DNA of 6,974 nt, from positions 1-6,974 of the forward strand of contig DASQOM010000292.1 in NCBI GenBank assembly GCA_035644495.1, written 5' to 3'. The stretch's first letter is position 1, and each line of letters begins with the position of its first letter. The DNA comes from JACQFK01 sp035644495. Lineage in GTDB: Bacteria > Planctomycetota > MHYJ01 > JACPRB01. The translations under genes and the position numbers were made by a program. The notes beneath the pieces were generated by a model. The model ran no database searches. It had not been told where the DNA came from and saw only the letters and a list, made by a program, of their open reading frames with translations. Of the stretch, positions 4,832-6,974 are shown in pieces.

Positions 4832-6175
4832 ATGCAAGAACAAGTCCTCGCCGCTCTCAAAGCCGTCCAGGACCCCGACCTGCACAAGGACATCGTGGCC
4901 CTCGGCTTCGTCAAGGACGTCAAAGCCTGTGACGGGCTGGTGGCCTTCACCATCGAGCTGACCACCCCCGCCTGTCCCGTCCGCGAGCAGATGAAGGAAC
5001 AGGCGCATCGCGCCGTCATGGCCATCCCCGGCGTCAAACAGGTCGATATCAAGATGACGTCCCAGGTCCGGGCCTCCAAGTCGGACCAGAAGGACAAGAT
5101 GGTCCCTCAGGTCAAGAACATCGTCCCCGTCGCCAGCGGCAAGGGCGGTGTGGGAAAATCCACGGTCAGCGCCAACCTGGCCGTCGCCCTCTCCATGATG
5201 GGCGCGAGAGTCGGCCTGATGGATATGGATGTCTTCGGCCCCAGCATCCCTCTGCTGACCGGCGCCGTCGCCCCGTCGGGCGGCAACCCCAATCGTTTTG
5301 TCCCCCCGGTCGCCCACGGGGTCAAGGTGGTCTCCATGGGCTTCTTCATCAATCCCGGCGACGCCGTCATCTGGCGCGGCCCGATGCTCGACAAAGCGGT
5401 CAAGCAGTTCCTGGGGCAAGTGGATTGGGGTGAGCTCGATTACCTCGTGGTGGACCTGCCCCCCGGAACCGGGGACATCCAATTGAGCCTCTGCCAGACC
5501 ATCCCCTTGACCGGAGCGGCCGTCGTTTCGACTCCGCAAGACGCCGCGCTCCAGGTCGCGGAAAAGGCGATCATCATGTTCAACAAGCTGAACACGCCGG
5601 TCCTCGGCCTGATCGAAAACATGAGCGGCTTCGTGTGCAGCCACTGCGGCCAGCACGAGGACGTCTTCGGCGTCGGCGGCTGTGAGCGCTATGCCAAGGA
5701 ACGCGGCATCCCCTTCCTCGGCGCCGTCCCGCTGTCCGTCGACATCCGCGAGACCTCCGACAGCGGCAAGCCCATCGTGATGTCGCACCCCGACTCTCCC
5801 TCCGCGAAGGCCTTCATGAAGATCGCCGAAAACCTGGCCGCGCAGATTTCCATCCGCACGGCCGATCAGGGTGCGGACAGCCGTCCGATCCCCTCGAAGG
5901 TCGAGCTCCGCAGCCGTCAGCAGCTCGCCATCCAGTGGAGCGACAAGAAGGAAACCCTGCTCGGCTGCTACGACCTGCGCGTCGCGTGCCCCTGCGCCCA
6001 GTGCGTCGACGAGATGACCGGCCAGCGCCGCCTCGACCCGAACGCCGTCGCGAAGGACGTGTGGCCCCAGAATATCTCTCCGGTGGGCCGCTACGCCCTG
6101 CACTTCCAGTGGAGCGACGGCCACGGCTCGGGCATCTACACCTTCGAGCACCTGCGCAAGCTCGCCGGTCTCTAA
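4832..6175 (+). CDS. mrp: Mrp/ApbC Fe-S cluster carrier ATPase fused to C-terminal DUF971
   Basis: A complete 447-residue P-loop NTPase of the Mrp/NBP35 family, cytoplasmic carriers that pass Fe-S clusters to apo-proteins. Three domains are seen. Residues 1-80 are an FSCA/DUF59 (MIP18-like) domain with LTTPACPV. Residues 95-345 are the ATPase, with the deviant Walker A ASGKGGVGKST (101-111), DMDVFGPS (131-138), the Walker B-like VVDLPPGTGD (206-215), and CxxC at C269/C272, which binds the bridging cluster in the dimer. Residues 355-447 are a DUF971 domain (IQWSDKKETLLGCYDLRVACPCAQCVDE...GIYTFEHLRKL) with extra cysteines C386, C388 and C391. Plain Mrp proteins are about 350-370 residues, so the tail is a real fusion. 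The start agrees with the family N-terminus. Its stop overlaps the convergent DUF167 stop by four bases. Confidence 0.95.
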   Translation: MQEQVLAALKAVQDPDLHKDIVALGFVKDVKACDGLVAFTIELTTPACPVREQMKEQAHRAVMAIPGVKQVDIKMTSQVRASKSDQKDKMVPQVKNIVPVASGKGGVGKSTVSANLAVALSMMGARVGLMDMDVFGPSIPLLTGAVAPSGGNPNRFVPPVAHGVKVVSMGFFINPGDAVIWRGPMLDKAVKQFLGQVDWGELDYLVVDLPPGTGDIQLSLCQTIPLTGAAVVSTPQDAALQVAEKAIIMFNKLNTPVLGLIENMSGFVCSHCGQHEDVFGVGGCERYAKERGIPFLGAVPLSVDIRETSDSGKPIVMSHPDSPSAKAFMKIAENLAAQISIRTADQGADSRPIPSKVELRSRQQLAIQWSDKKETLLGCYDLRVACPCAQCVDEMTGQRRLDPNAVAKDVWPQNISPVGRYALHFQWSDGHGSGIYTFEHLRKLAGL

Positions 6176-6429
6176 CGCGGCGGCAGTCGGCCGAGCAGGC
6201 CTTCCGCGCCGTCGATCTCCACCGACTTGAGCGGCGACGTCTCCCCGCCCGTGATCCGCACGGCCGACGGTGAGAGCCCCAGCACCCCGGCCAGCACGCC
6301 GATGACGGCCTTATTGGCCTTTCCGCGCTCCGGCGCCGCAGTCACCTGAACTTTGAGCCGGTCGCCGATCCAGCCGACGATGCGGTTGGCGGAGGATTTC
6401 GGAATGACTTTGAGCTGCAGCCGGAGCAT
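6172..6429 (-). CDS. DUF167 (YggU) family protein
   Basis: A complete 85-residue protein matching DUF167: LQLKVIPKSSANRIVGWIGDRLKVQVTAAPERGKANKAVIGVLAGVLGLSPSAVRITGGETSPLKSVEI has the family's VxPxS, APxxGKAN and GxxSxxK motifs. The family is a small alpha/beta domain of unknown function found across bacteria. The ATG at 6429 follows directly on the TAG of the upstream membrane-protein gene (TAGATG) with no Shine-Dalgarno, so translation is probably coupled. Its own TAG shares bases with the mrp TAA, and there is no space for a terminator between the convergent genes. Confidence 0.88.
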   Translation of the reverse strand: MLRLQLKVIPKSSANRIVGWIGDRLKVQVTAAPERGKANKAVIGVLAGVLGLSPSAVRITGGETSPLKSVEIDGAEGLLGRLPPR

Positions 6430-6849
6430 CTAGAGCCACGCGCGCCGGAGCAGGACGACCGCGAGGGACGGAACGTACCACGTCGCGCCATCGACCGCGA
6501 CCAGGATGGGCGGGTAGAAGAGCGCCATCGCCCGGTATTCGAGGAGGATATACACGACCAGCGCCGCGGGACCCAGGAAGAGCGCGGCGAAGCGCCAGAA
6601 CCCGACCTCCCGTCCCCGGCGCTTCCGGTCCAGCGTGATCCACGTCGCATTCCCGTACGCATGGATCAAGGCGGCCAGAAAGATGAACATCGGCGGAGAC
6701 TGCGGCCGTCCGGCCGCGACGCGGCCGAGCATCTGCCAGCTCTCGGTGCCGATGCAGGCCATCATCAGCAGGGACACCACGAGCACCGTGATCCCCTCTT
6801 CGCGGACCGTGGGAATCCGGGTCGCCGGGGGGACTTCCGGCTCGGTCAT
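6430..6849 (-). CDS. Small membrane protein of unknown function
   Basis: A 139-residue protein I do not recognise. A polar, Pro-rich N-terminus (1-18) precedes four hydrophobic stretches at about 19-34, 52-70, 85-104 and 108-136. Basic residues (DRKRRGR, 74-80) lie between helices 2 and 3, and RR at 135-136 near the C-terminus, which suggests those ends face the cytoplasm. Conserved-looking polar residues inside the helices (H63, N67, W70) could be functional. The ATG at 6849 lies six bases after the stop of the upstream frame, and the gene abuts DUF167 directly, so the three minus-strand genes form one unit. Coding is supported by the tight packing and the coherent hydrophobic pattern. Confidence 0.7.
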   Translation of the reverse strand: MTEPEVPPATRIPTVREEGITVLVVSLLMMACIGTESWQMLGRVAAGRPQSPPMFIFLAALIHAYGNATWITLDRKRRGREVGFWRFAALFLGPAALVVYILLEYRAMALFYPPILVAVDGATWYVPSLAVVLLRRAWL

Positions 6850-6855
6850 GGAGGC

Positions 6856-6974
6856 CTACTTCAGCTTCTCGCGGGCGTACCCCATCTTGAAGCTGAGCTT
6901 GTAGCACTCGTCGAGGCGGCGCTTGACGCCCGCGGCGCCCAGGTCGGAGACCCGGGGATGGTCCTTGTGCATCT
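6856..6974 (-). CDS. C-terminal end of an unrecognised protein, cut by window edge
   Basis: The minus-strand frame ending at TAG 6856-6858 reads back open to the window edge. It gives 38 residues from an ATG at 6972 (MHKDHPRVSDLGAAGVKR..., ending GYAREKLK), with two more bases before it. It could be the tail of a longer protein or a very short gene starting at 6972. The segment is basic and probably helical, and I cannot assign a family. Six bases separate it from the membrane-protein start. Confidence 0.45.
   Translation of the reverse strand, partial: MHKDHPRVSDLGAAGVKRRLDECYKLSFKMGYAREKLK

Noticed and set aside
4558..5097. Minus-strand 179-codon open frame
   Set aside because: Half of it is antisense to the well-supported N-terminal domain of Mrp, and its protein has no recognisable pattern.
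4790..6151. Long minus-strand open frame of 453 codons opposite mrp
   Set aside because: A GC-rich shadow: the product is a low-complexity run of D, G, H, V, L and R, while the plus frame has all Mrp motifs.
1..6974. CRISPR array, retron or defence-type locus
   Set aside because: No regularly spaced repeats and no reverse transcriptase, nuclease or Cas-like gene in the window. The non-coding block is not accompanied by any effector gene.

Overview
The window looks like a piece of a GC-rich bacterial chromosome. The gene set is housekeeping in character: an Mrp/ApbC ATPase fused to a DUF971 domain, DUF2203, DUF309, DUF167, an IscU-type scaffold and secreted amidohydrolases. This mix, with very tight gene packing, would fit Acidobacteriota or a similar deep-branching GC-rich phylum. 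That placement is inference from gene content only. I see no phage genes, transposase, tRNA, rRNA or CRISPR array.

Layout. Positions 1-1814 (minus strand) hold two coupled, paralogous, probably exported amidohydrolases. The second runs off the left edge. They have their own sigma70-type promoter at 1873-1901. Positions 1938-3972 (minus) form a five-gene operon, read from right to left: DUF2203 protein, IscU/NifU-type Fe-S scaffold, peroxiredoxin, DUF4149-like membrane protein and DUF309 protein. Its genes overlap or nearly touch (5-nt gap, GTGA, ATGA and an 11-nt overlap). Positions 4001-4831 are non-coding and visibly poorer in GC than the genes around them. Positions 4832-6175 (plus) encode Mrp-DUF971. 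Positions 6172-6974 (minus) hold a DUF167 protein, a small membrane protein and the C-terminal end of an unrecognised protein, again packed head to tail.

The most interesting part is the 0.8-kb non-coding block. On the minus strand it contains a full consensus promoter (TTGACA, 17 bp, TATACT), about 370 nt of highly foldable sequence, and a 13-bp terminator stem followed by a U-rich tract. The G-U pairs in the stems I can draw are all G-U only if the minus strand is the RNA. Read as plus-strand RNA, they become A-C mismatches. I could not match it by eye to tmRNA, RNase P, 6S, SRP RNA or a common riboswitch, so I call it an undescribed structured ncRNA candidate. Its terminator tract runs into the promoter of the DUF2203/Fe-S operon, so it could also act as a long attenuated leader for that operon.

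Themes. The ncRNA candidate sits between two divergent units that both carry Fe-S assembly genes: the scaffold on one side and the Mrp-type Fe-S carrier on the other. A thiol peroxidase lies in the scaffold operon, so the region may serve Fe-S and redox maintenance. Both divergent units appear to start from promoters placed so close to the ATG that their mRNAs would be almost leaderless.
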